From Arthrobacter sp. C2 (GTDB lineage Bacteria; Actinomycetota; Actinomycetes; Actinomycetales; Micrococcaceae), in contig CP042428.1 of the NCBI GenBank assembly GCA_024207135.1, forward strand, positions 310,001 through 374,000: a DNA stretch of 64,000 nucleotides. Direction: 5' to 3'. The position numbers and the translations under genes were made by a program. This document shows positions 45,696 to 61,206 of the stretch, piece by piece (within the stretch, counting starts at the first letter, position 1; each line of letters begins with the position of its first letter). The notes under the pieces were generated by a model. The model saw only the letters and a program-made list of their open reading frames with translations, was not told the origin of the DNA and made no database searches.

Positions 45696-46297
45696 GCACC
45701 ACAACGAAACCCCGCCGCAGCACCAAGCGCTCCGTGATGCTGCTGGGGCTGCTCGGCGCGGTGCTGGCGCTGGCCACCAGCACCCGGACCTGGATCAACG
45801 TCCAGCCCGAGGTCGGCTCCGTGAAGATCCCGCTGATCCAGATCGCGGGATCCGATGCCGCCACCGCCGTGGCCGCGCTGGCCGTGGTGGCCCTGGCCGG
45901 CTCGCTGGCCGCGATGATTGCCGGGAAGATCGCCCGCTACATCATCGCCGCGATCCTGCTGCTGGCCGGCGGCGGCATCGCCGGCGCCGGCATCTCGGTG
46001 CTTTCCGATCCCGTGTTTGCCGCCGCCACCAAGGTCGGGGAAGCCACCGGGTTGAACACCTCCGGCGGCGACTACGACCTGACCCCCTGGCCCTGGTTCG
46101 CGGTGCTGGCCGGCGCGATCCTCGTGGCCAGCGCGTTGCTGCTGGGCATCACCGGCCGGAACTGGGCCGGGTCGCGCAAGTACGCCCGCGACGCCGCGGC
46201 AACTGCGCCCGGGACCACGGCGGCCGAGCCGACGGGGCAGATCGATGAGATCTCCGGCTGGGACTCGCTCTCCCGGGGGGATGATCCCACCGGCTGA
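45692..46297 (+). CDS. Trp biosynthesis-associated membrane protein
   Basis: A 201-residue membrane protein of the Trp_oprn_chp family, found next to trp genes in Actinobacteria. Four hydrophobic helices are visible (about 12-32, 50-70, 75-95 and 125-150); the C-terminus is soluble. It overlaps trpE by four bases. Its role is not known. Confidence 0.88.
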   Translation: MSTTTKPRRSTKRSVMLLGLLGAVLALATSTRTWINVQPEVGSVKIPLIQIAGSDAATAVAALAVVALAGSLAAMIAGKIARYIIAAILLLAGGGIAGAGISVLSDPVFAAATKVGEATGLNTSGGDYDLTPWPWFAVLAGAILVASALLLGITGRNWAGSRKYARDAAATAPGTTAAEPTGQIDEISGWDSLSRGDDPTG

Positions 46298-46411
46298 TGC
46301 GCACACACTGCGCAACATGGCATGCCATCGCCTTAAAGAATGGCAGAATGGAATCAAGAAATGTATCGGGGTCACTCCCGATTGGCACGAGGTGAGAAGG
46401 AGTCTCCCACC

Positions 46412-46663
46412 ATGGCTAACGCCAACACCCAGATCGATCCAATGCACGCAGAAGAAATCGGCCACGGCAACTCGAAGGCCGCTTGGGCGGCCGTCGGCAT
46501 CATGATGGTCGGCTTCGTCGCCGGCGGCATCGCCTTCGCAGCGCACAACCACCTCGTGGTGTACATCTGCTCCGGCGTCGTCCTGCTCGGCCTGGTCGTC
46601 GGCTGGATCATGAAGAAGGCCGGCTACGGAGTCAACGGTTCCAAATCCGGTGACTCGCACTAG
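46412..46663 (+). CDS. HGxxPAAW-type small membrane protein
   Basis: An 83-residue protein with the N-terminal HGNSKAAW motif (HGxxxAAW; proline of the family name is lacking) and two membrane helices. The family is found between trpE and trpC in many Actinobacteria. AGAAGGAG lies about ten bases before the ATG. The stop is only two bases before the trpC start. Confidence 0.88.
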   Translation: MANANTQIDPMHAEEIGHGNSKAAWAAVGIMMVGFVAGGIAFAAHNHLVVYICSGVVLLGLVVGWIMKKAGYGVNGSKSGDSH

Positions 46664-46665
46664 CC

Positions 46666-47496
46666 GTGAGCGTACTAACTGAAATCATCGCGGGCGTCCG
46701 GATCGATCTGGACGCCCGTCGGTCCATCCGGAGCCAGGCGCAAATCGAGACCGACGCCACTTTGGCGGCCCCGGCACGTGACGCCTACGCCGCGCTGGGC
46801 GGCAACACCGACCCCGGAGCACGCGACGCCTCGATGCGCGTGATCTCCGAGGTCAAGCGCAAATCCCCCTCCAAGGGGGAGCTGGCCGACATCGGCAGTC
46901 CCGCGGACCTGGCCCGTGCCTACACCGCCGGGGGCGCCTCGGTGATCTCCGTGCTGACCGAGGAACGCCGCTTCGGCGGTTCGCTGGCCGACTTCGACGC
47001 GGTGCGCGCCGCGGTGGACATCCCGCTGCTGCGCAAGGACTTCACCGTCGACGCCTACCAGATCCACGAGGCCCGCGCCCACGGTGCCGACCTGGTGCTG
47101 CTGATCGTCGCGGCCCTGGACGACGCGCAGCTGCGCGAATTCCTCGACCTGACCCACGCCCTGGGCATGAATGCCCTGGTCGAAACGCACACCGAGGAAG
47201 AGATCGCCCGCGCCGTGAAGCTCGGGTCCAAGATCATCGGCGTGAACGTGCGCAACCTCAAGACCCTTGAGGTGGACCGCGGCAACTTCGCCCGCCTGGC
47301 CCAGAACATCCCCTCCGACGTCGTCATCGTGGCCGAATCCGGGGTCCGCGACGTCGCGGATGTCGAGCACTACGCTTCCCACGGTGCCGACGCGATCCTG
47401 GTGGGCGAGGCCCTGGTCAAGGACAACGACCCGCGTGCCGCCGTCCAGCGCTTCATCGAGGCCGGAACCGCCGCCAAGCCGGCCCGCGCCCGCTAA
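46666..47496 (+). CDS. trpC: Indole-3-glycerol phosphate synthase
   Basis: TIM-barrel enzyme of 276 residues. Catalytic landmarks are [10 protein letters not shown] (Lys), [33 protein letters not shown] and [11 protein letters not shown]. It starts with GTG two bases after the preceding gene. No trpD or trpF is in the window; actinobacteria often use PriA for the TrpF step. Confidence 0.96.
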   Translation: MSVLTEIIAGVRIDLDARRSIRSQAQIETDATLAAPARDAYAALGGNTDPGARDASMRVISEVKRKSPSKGELADIGSPADLARAYTAGGASVISVLTEERRFGGSLADFDAVRAAVDIPLLRKDFTVDAYQIHEARAHGADLVLLIVAALDDAQLREFLDLTHALGMNALVETHTEEEIARAVKLGSKIIGVNVRNLKTLEVDRGNFARLAQNIPSDVVIVAESGVRDVADVEHYASHGADAILVGEALVKDNDPRAAVQRFIEAGTAAKPARAR

Positions 47497-47550
47497 GCAA
47501 CACCCCCAAAACCCCTCGAAGAATTCCTGAGCAAGAAAAGGATGCGCCAG

Positions 47551-48840
47551 ATGAACCCGATGACCGGTGACCCAGACCAGGGTGGAAGCAAGCCCGCCTC
47601 CGCGCCTTCCCATTCCCTGCGCCACGCCGCGGGTCCGTACTTCGGCGACTACGGCGGACGCTGGATGCCCGAATCCCTGATCGCCGCCATGGACGAGCTC
47701 AACGAGACCTTCGAGGCGGCCAAGGCCGACCCGGAGTTCATCGCCCAGGTCAAGGACCTGAACAAGAACTACTCGGGCCGCCCCTCGCTGCTCACCGAAG
47801 CCAAGCGCTTCTCCGAAGCCGCCGGAGGAGTGCGCGTCTTCCTCAAGCGCGAGGACCTCAACCACACCGGCAGCCACAAGATCAACAACGTCCTGGGCCA
47901 GGCGCTGCTGGCCAAGCGCATGGGCAAGACCCGCATCATCGCCGAGACCGGGGCGGGCCAGCACGGCGTCGCCTCGGCCACCGCGGCGGCCCTCATGGGC
48001 CTGGAATGCGTGGTCTACATGGGCGCGGAAGACACGCGCCGGCAGGCCCTGAACGTCGCACGCATGCAGTTGCTCGGCGCCACCGTCATCCCGGTGACCG
48101 CCGGCTCCCAGACGCTGAAGGACGCCATCAACGAGGCGCTGCGCGACTGGGTCGCCAACGTCGGAACCACCCACTACCTGCTGGGCACCGCCGCCGGCGG
48201 ACACCCGTTCCCGGCCATGGTGCGCTACTTCCACGAAGTCATCGGCGAGGAGGCCCGCGAGCAGATCATCGCCCAGGCCGGACGCCTGCCGGACGCCGTG
48301 GCCGCCTGCATCGGCGGTGGCTCCAACGCCATCGGCATCTTCCACGGCTTCCTCGACGACGCCGATGTCGAGCTCTACGGCTTCGAGGCCGGGGGAGACG
48401 GCATCGACACCCCCCGCCACGCCGCGACCATCACACTGGGCAGGCCCGGTGTGCTGCACGGGGCCAAGAGCTACCTGATGCAGGACGACGACGGCCAGAC
48501 CATCGAGTCGCACTCGATCTCCGCCGGCCTGGACTACCCGGGCGTCGGCCCGGAGCATGCCTACCTGGCCGACATCGGACGGGTGCACTACGAGCCGATC
48601 ACCGACACCGAGGCCATGGACGCCTTCTCGCTGCTCTGCCGCACCGAGGGCATCATCCCGGCCATCGAGTCCTCGCACGCCCTGGCCGGCGTGCTGAAGA
48701 TCGCCGAGCGGAAGATCGCCGCCGGTGCGGTGCCGAAAGAAACCATCATCATCGCCAACCTTTCGGGTCGCGGCGACAAGGACGTTGGAACCGCAGCGGA
48801 ATGGTTCAACCTCATCGACACCGAAAAGGACGCCAAGTGA
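47551..48840 (+). CDS. trpB: Tryptophan synthase beta chain
   Basis: PLP enzyme of 429 residues that condenses indole with serine. The PLP lysine is in [25 protein letters not shown] and [10 protein letters not shown] are the substrate and phosphate loops. I prefer the ATG at 47551, since AAAAGGA is well spaced from it; an ATG at 47542 is too close to that signal. The stop codon overlaps the trpA start. Confidence 0.95.
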   Translation: MNPMTGDPDQGGSKPASAPSHSLRHAAGPYFGDYGGRWMPESLIAAMDELNETFEAAKADPEFIAQVKDLNKNYSGRPSLLTEAKRFSEAAGGVRVFLKREDLNHTGSHKINNVLGQALLAKRMGKTRIIAETGAGQHGVASATAAALMGLECVVYMGAEDTRRQALNVARMQLLGATVIPVTAGSQTLKDAINEALRDWVANVGTTHYLLGTAAGGHPFPAMVRYFHEVIGEEAREQIIAQAGRLPDAVAACIGGGSNAIGIFHGFLDDADVELYGFEAGGDGIDTPRHAATITLGRPGVLHGAKSYLMQDDDGQTIESHSISAGLDYPGVGPEHAYLADIGRVHYEPITDTEAMDAFSLLCRTEGIIPAIESSHALAGVLKIAERKIAAGAVPKETIIIANLSGRGDKDVGTAAEWFNLIDTEKDAK

Positions 48841-49631
48841 GCCCCGTATCCAAGAGTGCCGCGGCGATCGCCGCGGCCCGCGCCGAAGGCCGCCCGGCGC
48901 TGATCTGCTACCTGCCCGCCGGCTTCCCCGACGTGCAGGGCACCATTGACGCGGCCGTGGCGATGGCCGAGAACGGCGCCGACATCATCGAGGTCGGCAT
49001 CCCGTACTCGGACCCCGTGATGGACGGCTCGGTCATCCAGGCCGCCACGGTCCAGTCGCTGGCCCAGGGCTTCAAGGTCGCCCAGGTGTTCGACATCGTC
49101 AAGGGCATCACCGAGCGTTGTTCCGCAACGGTCATGATCATGACCTACTGGAACCCGGTGCTGCGCATGGGCGTGGACGAGTTCTCCCGCCGCCTGGCCG
49201 AGGCCGGCGGCGCCGGGTTGATCACCCCGGACCTGGTTCCCGACGAGGCCGCCGAATGGATGGAAGCCTCCGACAAGTACGGCCTTGACCGCGTCTTCCT
49301 GGTCGCCCCGTCCTCCACCGAGGCACGCATGAAGGCCACCGTGGACGCCAGCCGCGGCTTCGTCTACTGCGTCTCGGTCATGGGCGTCACCGGCGCCCGC
49401 GCCGAGGTCTCCGACGCAGCTGCCGCCGTGGTCGCCGCGGCCCACGCCGCCGGAGCCGAAAACGCCTGCGTCGGCCTGGGCGTCTCGGCGCGCAAGCACG
49501 TGGAAGAAATCGGCGCCTACTCCGACGGCGTCATCGTGGGCACCGCCCTGGTCGCGGCCCTGCGCGACGGGGGAGTGGACGCGGTGGCCAAGCTGACCGC
49601 GGAACTCAGCGGGCGGGCAGTGAACGCATGA
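48837..49631 (+). CDS. trpA: Tryptophan synthase alpha chain
   Basis: Releases indole from indole-glycerol phosphate. TIM barrel of 264 residues; catalytic E and D fall in [16 protein letters not shown], and [13 protein letters not shown] is the phosphate loop. The GTG start lies inside the trpB stop region (GTGA), and the end overlaps lgt by four bases. Confidence 0.96.
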   Translation: MSPVSKSAAAIAAARAEGRPALICYLPAGFPDVQGTIDAAVAMAENGADIIEVGIPYSDPVMDGSVIQAATVQSLAQGFKVAQVFDIVKGITERCSATVMIMTYWNPVLRMGVDEFSRRLAEAGGAGLITPDLVPDEAAEWMEASDKYGLDRVFLVAPSSTEARMKATVDASRGFVYCVSVMGVTGARAEVSDAAAAVVAAAHAAGAENACVGLGVSARKHVEEIGAYSDGVIVGTALVAALRDGGVDAVAKLTAELSGRAVNA

Positions 49632-50632
49632 TGCCGCTGGCCGTGGCTGGAGCCAATATCCTGGCCTCGATCCCGAGCCCGCCGTCCGAGTTCTCGAAAT
49701 TCTCCATCGGCCCGCTGACCATCCACGCCTACGCGATCTGCATCATGATCGGCATCATTGCCGCCATGTGGATCGCCTCGAGGCGCTGGCGGGCCAAGGG
49801 CGGGCCGGAGGACGTGGTCTGGGACATCTGCATCTGGGCGATCCCCTTCGGCATCGTCGGCGGACGCCTCTACCACGTGCTGGTCACCGACCCCGAGTAC
49901 TACTTCGGCCTCCAGGGCCAATCGGCGCACCTTTCCGAGATCCCGCAGATCTGGGCCGGCGGACTGGGCATCATGGGTGCCATCTCGCTGGGCTCCTTGG
50001 GTGCCTGGATCGCCTGCCGGCGTGCCGGGGTGCGCCTCTCGGCGTTCCTGGACGCCGCGGTCCCGGGCGTGCTGCTGGCCCAGGCCTTCGGCCGCTGGGG
50101 CAACTGGTTCAACCAGGAACTCTTCGGCAAACCCACCACGCTGCCGTGGGGCCTGGAAATCGACCCGAACAGCTACAACTTCCCCCCGGGCCTGCCGGCC
50201 GGAACCCTGTTCCAGCCCACCTTCCTCTACGAGTTCTTGTGGAACGTGGCCGGGGTATTCCTGCTGCTGGCCCTTGACCGGAAGTTCAAGCTGCGCCGGG
50301 CTTCCCTGTTCTGGACCTACATCCTGTGGTACGGCATCGGCCGGACCATCATGGAAACCATGCGCATCGACGCCGCGGACACCATCACCATCCTGGGCAT
50401 CGGGCTGCGCGTGCACATGTGGCTGGCCATCGTCATGATCATCATGGGCGCCATCGGGTTGGCCTTCGTGCTCATCCGCCTGCGCCCGCTGCCGGATCCC
50501 GGGGTCTACCTCAAGGGCCGCGAACCCAAGGCCGAAGTCGCCGCCGGGACCACGGAAGCGGAAGAGCCCACGAAGGATGGCTCGAAGCCGGCGGACGAGC
50601 AGAAGCCGCCCGCCGACGGACCAGCCTCCTAG
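49628..50632 (+). CDS. lgt: Prolipoprotein diacylglyceryl transferase
   Basis: Transfers diacylglycerol to the lipobox cysteine of lipoproteins, such as the Rieske proteins in this window. A 334-residue membrane protein with seven helices; the signature GRWGNWFNQELFG is intact. A hydrophilic Lys/Glu/Pro-rich tail of about 60 residues follows the last helix. It is coupled to trpA by an ATGA overlap, a common actinobacterial arrangement. Confidence 0.95.
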   Translation: MMPLAVAGANILASIPSPPSEFSKFSIGPLTIHAYAICIMIGIIAAMWIASRRWRAKGGPEDVVWDICIWAIPFGIVGGRLYHVLVTDPEYYFGLQGQSAHLSEIPQIWAGGLGIMGAISLGSLGAWIACRRAGVRLSAFLDAAVPGVLLAQAFGRWGNWFNQELFGKPTTLPWGLEIDPNSYNFPPGLPAGTLFQPTFLYEFLWNVAGVFLLLALDRKFKLRRASLFWTYILWYGIGRTIMETMRIDAADTITILGIGLRVHMWLAIVMIIMGAIGLAFVLIRLRPLPDPGVYLKGREPKAEVAAGTTEAEEPTKDGSKPADEQKPPADGPAS

Positions 50633-50667
50633 GCCCCATCCGCCCCGGCACGCGCGGGATTACCGGC

Positions 50668-50722
50668 AAGACCCCCTTTCATTCACGCCTCACCAGGTGG
50701 GGAAATGTGAAGGGGGTCTTTT
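50668..50722 (+). terminator. Terminator of the trp-lgt operon
   Basis: AAGACCCCCTTTCA pairs with TGAAGGGGGTCTT across a 26-base loop, and TTTT follows. It starts 35 bases after the lgt stop codon. Confidence 0.92.
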
Positions 50723-50725
50723 CGC

Positions 50726-50804
50726 GTTACGACGAAACTTTCAGGAAACCCAAAAGTTCCAAGTCAGCAACGGGTTCGTAGTGGGCACGAAAACTGTTGG
50801 AAAC
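50726..50804 (+). promoter_or_regulatory. GlnR-like sites in the gltB leader
   Basis: GAAAC-N6-GAAAC at 50734-50749 and GAAAA-N6-GAAAC at 50789-50804, both with 11-bp spacing of half-sites as in actinobacterial GlnR boxes; GTTAC also lies at 50726. They stand between the lgt terminator and gltB. The remaining leader to 51110 contains no gene. Confidence 0.45.
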
Positions 50805-51110
50805 AAAAGCGCGTATAAATCCGAAACATGCCGGTGCTACTCTTTTTTCACTGTGGCAGCACGGCCGGGCGCGGAGCACCCCTCCATCCGCACCCGAGGC
50901 TGCCGGCAACCACAATGACGTGGAAACGCACGACCCGCGGCCCGCCCACCGGCTGGAACACACGGTTGCCGCGCCCGCAGCATTGGTGCCACACCGACAC
51001 CCCACACCAAGCCCCCAGCGGGGCACCGATTCGCGAACCCAAAAACTCCCTCGGCCACCGTCGTCCGAAGAACCAGACCCGCCGCCCACACACCGAGAAA
51101 GGGACAACTC

Positions 51111-57165
<6,055 letters not shown>

Positions 57166-57214
57166 AACGGATGCACCTCTGATGCGGTGTTTTCCCGACC
57201 TGAGAAATGGAAAG

Positions 57215-57231
57215 GCAGATAGGCTAACCGT
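57215..57231 (+). promoter_or_regulatory. Promoter-like element in front of pyk
   Basis: GCAGATAGGCTAACCGT contains a TAGGCT -10-like hexamer that ends six bases before the pyk ATG, which suggests a leaderless transcript. A nearly identical element lies at 60360-60377. Confidence 0.55.
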
Positions 57232-58749
57232 ATGAGACGCGCAAAAATCGTGGCCACCTGGGGCCCGGCGATCGGTACCTACGACAAGACATTGGCAGTG
57301 CTCAAGGCGGGTGTCGACGTCGCCCGGCTGAACATGAGCCACGGCGACCACTCGATGCACGCCGAGAACCTCGGCAACGTCCGTGCGGCGGCCGAGGAGC
57401 TCGGCCGCCCGGTGGGCATCTTTGCCGACCTGCAGGGACCGAAGATCCGCCTGGGCCGCTTCGTGGACGACGCCAAGCACATGCTCAAGGTCGGGGACAC
57501 CTTCACCATCGTGATTGCCGACGTGCTGGGGGACGGCTCGTTCTGCTCCACGACGTTCAAGGGCCTGCCCACCGATGTCAACGTGGGCGACATCCTCTTG
57601 ATCAACGACGGCAAGGTCGCCCTGCGCGCAACGGCCGTGGATGACGAGAAGGTCGTCACCGAGGTCGTCGTGGGCGGGGAGGTGTCCAACAACAAGGGCA
57701 TCAACCTTCCCGGCGTGGCCGTGAACGTTCCCGCCCTGAGCGAAAAGGACGAGGAGGACCTGCGCTGGGCCATCCGGGCCGGCGTCGACATGGTCGCCCT
57801 GTCCTTCGTGCGCAACGCCGCCGACATCGGGCGCGTGCACGAGATCATGGACGAGGAAGGCCGGCGCCTTCCGGTCATCGCCAAGATCGAAAAGCCGCAG
57901 GCGGTTGACGCGCTGGAAGAAATCATCGACGCCTTCGACGCCATCATGGTGGCCCGTGGCGACCTCGGCGTGGAGCTTCCGCTCGAGGAAGTCCCGCTGG
58001 TGCAGAAGCGCGCCATCGAGCTGGCCCGCCGCTGGGCCAAGCCGGTCATCGTGGCGACCCAGGTGCTCGAGTCGATGATCGAATCCCCGACGCCGACCCG
58101 CGCCGAGGCCTCGGACTGCGCCAATGCCGTCCTCGACGGTGCCGACGCGGTCATGCTCTCGGGGGAGACCTCGGTGGGCGAATACCCCATCGAGACCGTC
58201 GAGACCATGGCACGGATCATTTCCTCCACGGAAAAGCATGGACTGGACCGCATCCCGCGCCTGGGCTCCAAGCCCAAGACCCGTGGCGGCGCCATCACCC
58301 GTGCCGCCGTGGAAATCGCCGACCAGTTGGATGCCAAGTACATCGTGGCCTTCACCCAGTCCGGCGATTCGGCCCGACGCCTGTCCCGGCTGCGCCCGGT
58401 TCGCCCGGTCCTGGCCTTCACCCCGCTGCCGCAGACCTACAACATCATGACCCTGATGTGGGGCATCCAGCCGCGCCTGGTCGAGTACGCCGACCACACC
58501 GACAAGATGACCGCACAGGTCGACCGCGCCCTCCTGCAGGAAGGCCTGGCCGAGATCAACGACATTGTCTGCATCGCCGCCGGGTCGCCTCCCGGACAGG
58601 CCGGGTCCACCAACTCGTTGCGCGTCCACAAGGTCGGCGACCTTGCTGACGCCGGCCAGCTCGGCGACGGCAAGCCGATGCCCGCTCGCGAGAAGGTCGG
58701 TCCGTGGGACTCGGACAAGGGCGAGGGCGAAAACAGCCACACCATCTAG
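57232..58749 (+). CDS. pyk: Pyruvate kinase
   Basis: Last step of glycolysis. Length 505 residues. Visible motifs: RLNMSHGDH (K+/phosphate site), AKIEKPQAVDALEEI with the catalytic lysine, and MVARGDLGVELPLEEVP. The C-terminal allosteric domain follows from about residue 350. The start has no good ribosome binding site. It ends at its own terminator. Confidence 0.96.
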   Translation: MRRAKIVATWGPAIGTYDKTLAVLKAGVDVARLNMSHGDHSMHAENLGNVRAAAEELGRPVGIFADLQGPKIRLGRFVDDAKHMLKVGDTFTIVIADVLGDGSFCSTTFKGLPTDVNVGDILLINDGKVALRATAVDDEKVVTEVVVGGEVSNNKGINLPGVAVNVPALSEKDEEDLRWAIRAGVDMVALSFVRNAADIGRVHEIMDEEGRRLPVIAKIEKPQAVDALEEIIDAFDAIMVARGDLGVELPLEEVPLVQKRAIELARRWAKPVIVATQVLESMIESPTPTRAEASDCANAVLDGADAVMLSGETSVGEYPIETVETMARIISSTEKHGLDRIPRLGSKPKTRGGAITRAAVEIADQLDAKYIVAFTQSGDSARRLSRLRPVRPVLAFTPLPQTYNIMTLMWGIQPRLVEYADHTDKMTAQVDRALLQEGLAEINDIVCIAAGSPPGQAGSTNSLRVHKVGDLADAGQLGDGKPMPAREKVGPWDSDKGEGENSHTI

Positions 58750-58766
58750 CCGGTTCGAGGTGCGGC

Positions 58767-58830
58767 AGGGGCCGGACTTCCACCACGATTCCCTTGGGGG
58801 ACCGCGGTGGGGGTCCGGCCCTTTCGTTTT
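58767..58830 (+). terminator. Terminator after pyk
   Basis: AGGGGCCGGAC and GTCCGGCCCTT form an 11-bp stem, with an inner CCACC/GGTGG stem; CTTTCGTTTT follows. It reaches the stop codon of the convergent protease gene. Confidence 0.9.
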
Positions 58831-59807
58831 CAGTCAGTCAGCTCCACCGGCACGGCGATGACATCCACCATCGCACCGTTCCGGAGCACCGTCACGGGCA
58901 GCGGCACACCGATGGCTTCGGTGAACAACTGCTTTTGCACGCTTTCGGCGCTGGACACCGGGCGCCTCCCGACGGTCAGCACCAGGTCTCCGGGTTTCAA
59001 CCCGGACTTCTCCGCCGGGGACCCGGCGATGACATCGGCAACGCGCAGTCCCTGCCGCTGGCCCATGCGCAACGCCAGCGTCTCGTTGAGCGCAAACGGG
59101 GCACTGACCAGGCCCAGATAGGCGCGCCGGACACGCCCGTCGGCCATCAGCGCGGCGATGATCCGCCGGGTGGTCGCGTTGATCGGAACGGCCAGGCCCA
59201 AGCCCGCGCCCGCCACGGCCGTGTTGATGCCGACGACCCGGCCGCGGGCATCGGCCAGCGCCCCGCCCGAATTGCCCGGGTTCAGCGCGGCATCGGTTTG
59301 GATGACGTCCTCGATCACCCGCCGGGCCCGGCCAAGTGCGGTGGGGATGGATCGCCCCAGCCCGCTGACCACCCCCGCGGTCACCGAACCGGCCAGGCCC
59401 AGCGGGTTGCCCACGGCGATCACCAGTTGGCCCACCCGCAGTCCCTCGGCGTCGCCGAGTCGGGCCGGTGCCTGCATGTGGGATAGGCCGCGGATCACGG
59501 CCAGATCGGACAGGGCGTCCGCTCCTCTGATCTCCAGGTCCGTTGCCGTGCCGTCGGCAAAGGTCGCCCGTCCGGCAGTGGCCCCGGCAGCCACGTGGGC
59601 ATTGGTCAGCATGAAGCCTTCGTCGGTGAAGACCACGGCGGAACCCGCGCCAAGGCGCACCGGGCCACCGCGGCCGGTACGCATCATCTCGACGGCCGCA
59701 ACATGCGGCCCAACCTCTTCGGCAACGCCGATGACGGTCCGGGAATAGGCGTCCATCACGTCTTCAGACCCAAGCCCGGATTCGGAAATATCGAAAGGCT
59801 CATTCAC
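58830..59807 (-). CDS. HtrA-like trypsin-type protease with PDZ domain
   Basis: A 325-residue S1C serine protease. The triad is H71 in TNAHVAAG, D101 in LSDLAVI and S180 in NPGNSGGAL; a PDZ domain occupies about 230-320 (VIAGSPAEKSGLKPGDLVL). I chose the GTG at 59807 because GGAGG lies six bases before it. Unlike most actinobacterial HtrA proteins it has neither a signal peptide nor a membrane helix, so it should be cytoplasmic. The region 59808-60147 holds no recognisable gene. Confidence 0.9.
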   Translation of the reverse strand: MNEPFDISESGLGSEDVMDAYSRTVIGVAEEVGPHVAAVEMMRTGRGGPVRLGAGSAVVFTDEGFMLTNAHVAAGATAGRATFADGTATDLEIRGADALSDLAVIRGLSHMQAPARLGDAEGLRVGQLVIAVGNPLGLAGSVTAGVVSGLGRSIPTALGRARRVIEDVIQTDAALNPGNSGGALADARGRVVGINTAVAGAGLGLAVPINATTRRIIAALMADGRVRRAYLGLVSAPFALNETLALRMGQRQGLRVADVIAGSPAEKSGLKPGDLVLTVGRRPVSSAESVQKQLFTEAIGVPLPVTVLRNGAMVDVIAVPVELTD

Positions 59808-60147
59808 CGCACGCCTCCAGGGGTGCCAATGGTCGGATATTGGCGACGCTTCCTGCCCACGCACCGGCAGCGCCACATGCCTATACAACGAAAGCGGTGC
59901 CCACCGTAGTCCCGCCATGGATACGCCATGGGAGAACGGCGAAGCAGGACAGCATGAATTTCCAGGTATCCCGCAATGCCCATTTTGCTGGTCGTCTCCG
60001 AGCGCCGGATCCAGCGGTCCCGCCATACCCTTCAATCAATGTGGCCCAAGAAATGAGGTGGGGTGCCCAATGGAAAGAAGAAGCACACAAATGGATGTCA
60101 AAGTGGTGGTCGGCATTGACGCCGGGGAATTGTTTTCCGGAAATGAC

Positions 60148-60185
60148 AAAGGCCCCGATCCCTTGTGAAACAGGGGATCGGGGCC
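60148..60185 (-). terminator. Terminator of tRNA-Leu
   Basis: GGCCCCGATCCC and GGGATCGGGGCC form a perfect 12-bp stem, 6-7 bases beyond the 3' end of tRNA-Leu; TTTG follows on the minus strand. Confidence 0.88.
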
Positions 60186-60190
60186 GGTTG

Positions 60191-60271
60191 TGCCCGAGGT
60201 GGGACTCGAACCCACACACCTTTCGATACTGCATTTTGAGTGCAGCGCGTCTACCATTCCGCCACTCGGGC
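60191..60271 (-). tRNA. tRNA-Leu (CAA)
   Basis: 81-nt type II tRNA. GCCCGAG acceptor pairs with CTCGGGC, the anticodon stem is CTGCA/TGCAG with anticodon CAA, the T-arm has GTTCGAGTC, and the discriminator is A. The long variable arm is short for the class. CCA is not encoded. Confidence 0.96.
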
Positions 60272-60359
60272 GGGCACATTTTGAAGCAGCGAGAATAAGC
60301 GTAACTGATGATTGCTTTGCGCAGAAATCCTCGCGTCCTTGCGGTTATCCACTGTACAT

Positions 60360-60377
60360 GCAGATAGGCTTAACCGT
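60360..60377 (+). promoter_or_regulatory. Promoter-like element in front of the PdtaR-like gene
   Basis: GCAGATAGGCTTAACCGT, with TAGGCT as a likely -10 hexamer; it differs from the pyk element by one inserted T. It lies 52 bases before the ATG at 60430. Confidence 0.55.
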
Positions 60378-60429
60378 AAAACCGAGAGTCGATGACAGCC
60401 CCGGTCACCCCGGGAATGAAGGAGCACCC

Positions 60430-61050
60430 ATGAGCGATCTGCCCGAAGTAACACGAATTGATCCCGAGCCCGGCACCGGCGCACCCCGCCGCGTGATTGT
60501 TGCCGAGGATGAAACCCTGATCCGCCTCGACATCGTCGAGATCCTGCGCGGCGAGGGCTACGACGTGGTTGCCGAGGCGGACAACGGGGAAAAGGCCATC
60601 GAGCTGGCTCGCGAGCACAAGCCAGACCTGGTACTGATGGACGTCAAGATGCCGGTCATGGACGGCATCACGGCGGCCGAGACCATCGTCAAGGAGCGCA
60701 TCGCCCCCGTGGTCCTGCTGACCGCCTTCAGCCAGAAGGAATTGGTGGAACGCGCCCGCGAGGCCGGAGCCATGGCGTACGTCGTCAAGCCATTCACTCC
60801 CGCGGACCTGGTGCCGGCCATCGAGATCGCCATCTCCCGCTACGAAGAAATCCGCGCGCTGGAGAAAGAGGTCGGCGACCTCACCGAGCAGTTCGCCACG
60901 CGCAAGCTCGTCGAGCGCGCCAAGAGCCTGCTGACCACCAAGATGGGCCTGACCGAACCCGAGGCGTTCCGCTGGATCCAGAAAACGTCCATGGACCGCC
61001 GCCTGTCCATGCGCGAAGTCGCCGAGACCGTCATCGACCAGGTCAAGTAG
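60430..61050 (+). CDS. pdtaR: ANTAR response regulator, PdtaR-like
   Basis: A 206-residue response regulator. The REC domain (about 20-140) has the acidic pocket E26/D27, phosphoacceptor D71 in LVLMDVKMP, T98 and K120. The ANTAR domain (about 145-200) should bind hairpin pairs in RNA and prevent termination. It closely resembles mycobacterial PdtaR (Rv1626); its histidine kinase PdtaS is not nearby. AAGGAG precedes the ATG. Its place after pyk and tRNA-Leu is widespread in Actinobacteria. Confidence 0.93.
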   Translation: MSDLPEVTRIDPEPGTGAPRRVIVAEDETLIRLDIVEILRGEGYDVVAEADNGEKAIELAREHKPDLVLMDVKMPVMDGITAAETIVKERIAPVVLLTAFSQKELVERAREAGAMAYVVKPFTPADLVPAIEIAISRYEEIRALEKEVGDLTEQFATRKLVERAKSLLTTKMGLTEPEAFRWIQKTSMDRRLSMREVAETVIDQVK

Positions 61051-61072
61051 CCAAGCACCAGGAACGCCCTCG

Positions 61073-61127
61073 ACGGGGCCGCAGAATCCCCGACACGGGA
61101 ATTCCTCGGCCCCGTTTGCATTTTTCC
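61073..61127 (+). terminator. Terminator after the ANTAR regulator gene
   Basis: ACGGGGCCG pairs with CGGCCCCGT across 25 bases, followed by TTTGCATTTTTC. It begins 23 bases beyond the stop codon. Confidence 0.9.
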
Positions 61128-61206
61128 TGCTGCCACGGGCGCGTTGGCTCGATAGGATTCTTGGGACAGGCGATGCAGGGCAATCAACCTCGAGGAAAGA
61201 GCCACC

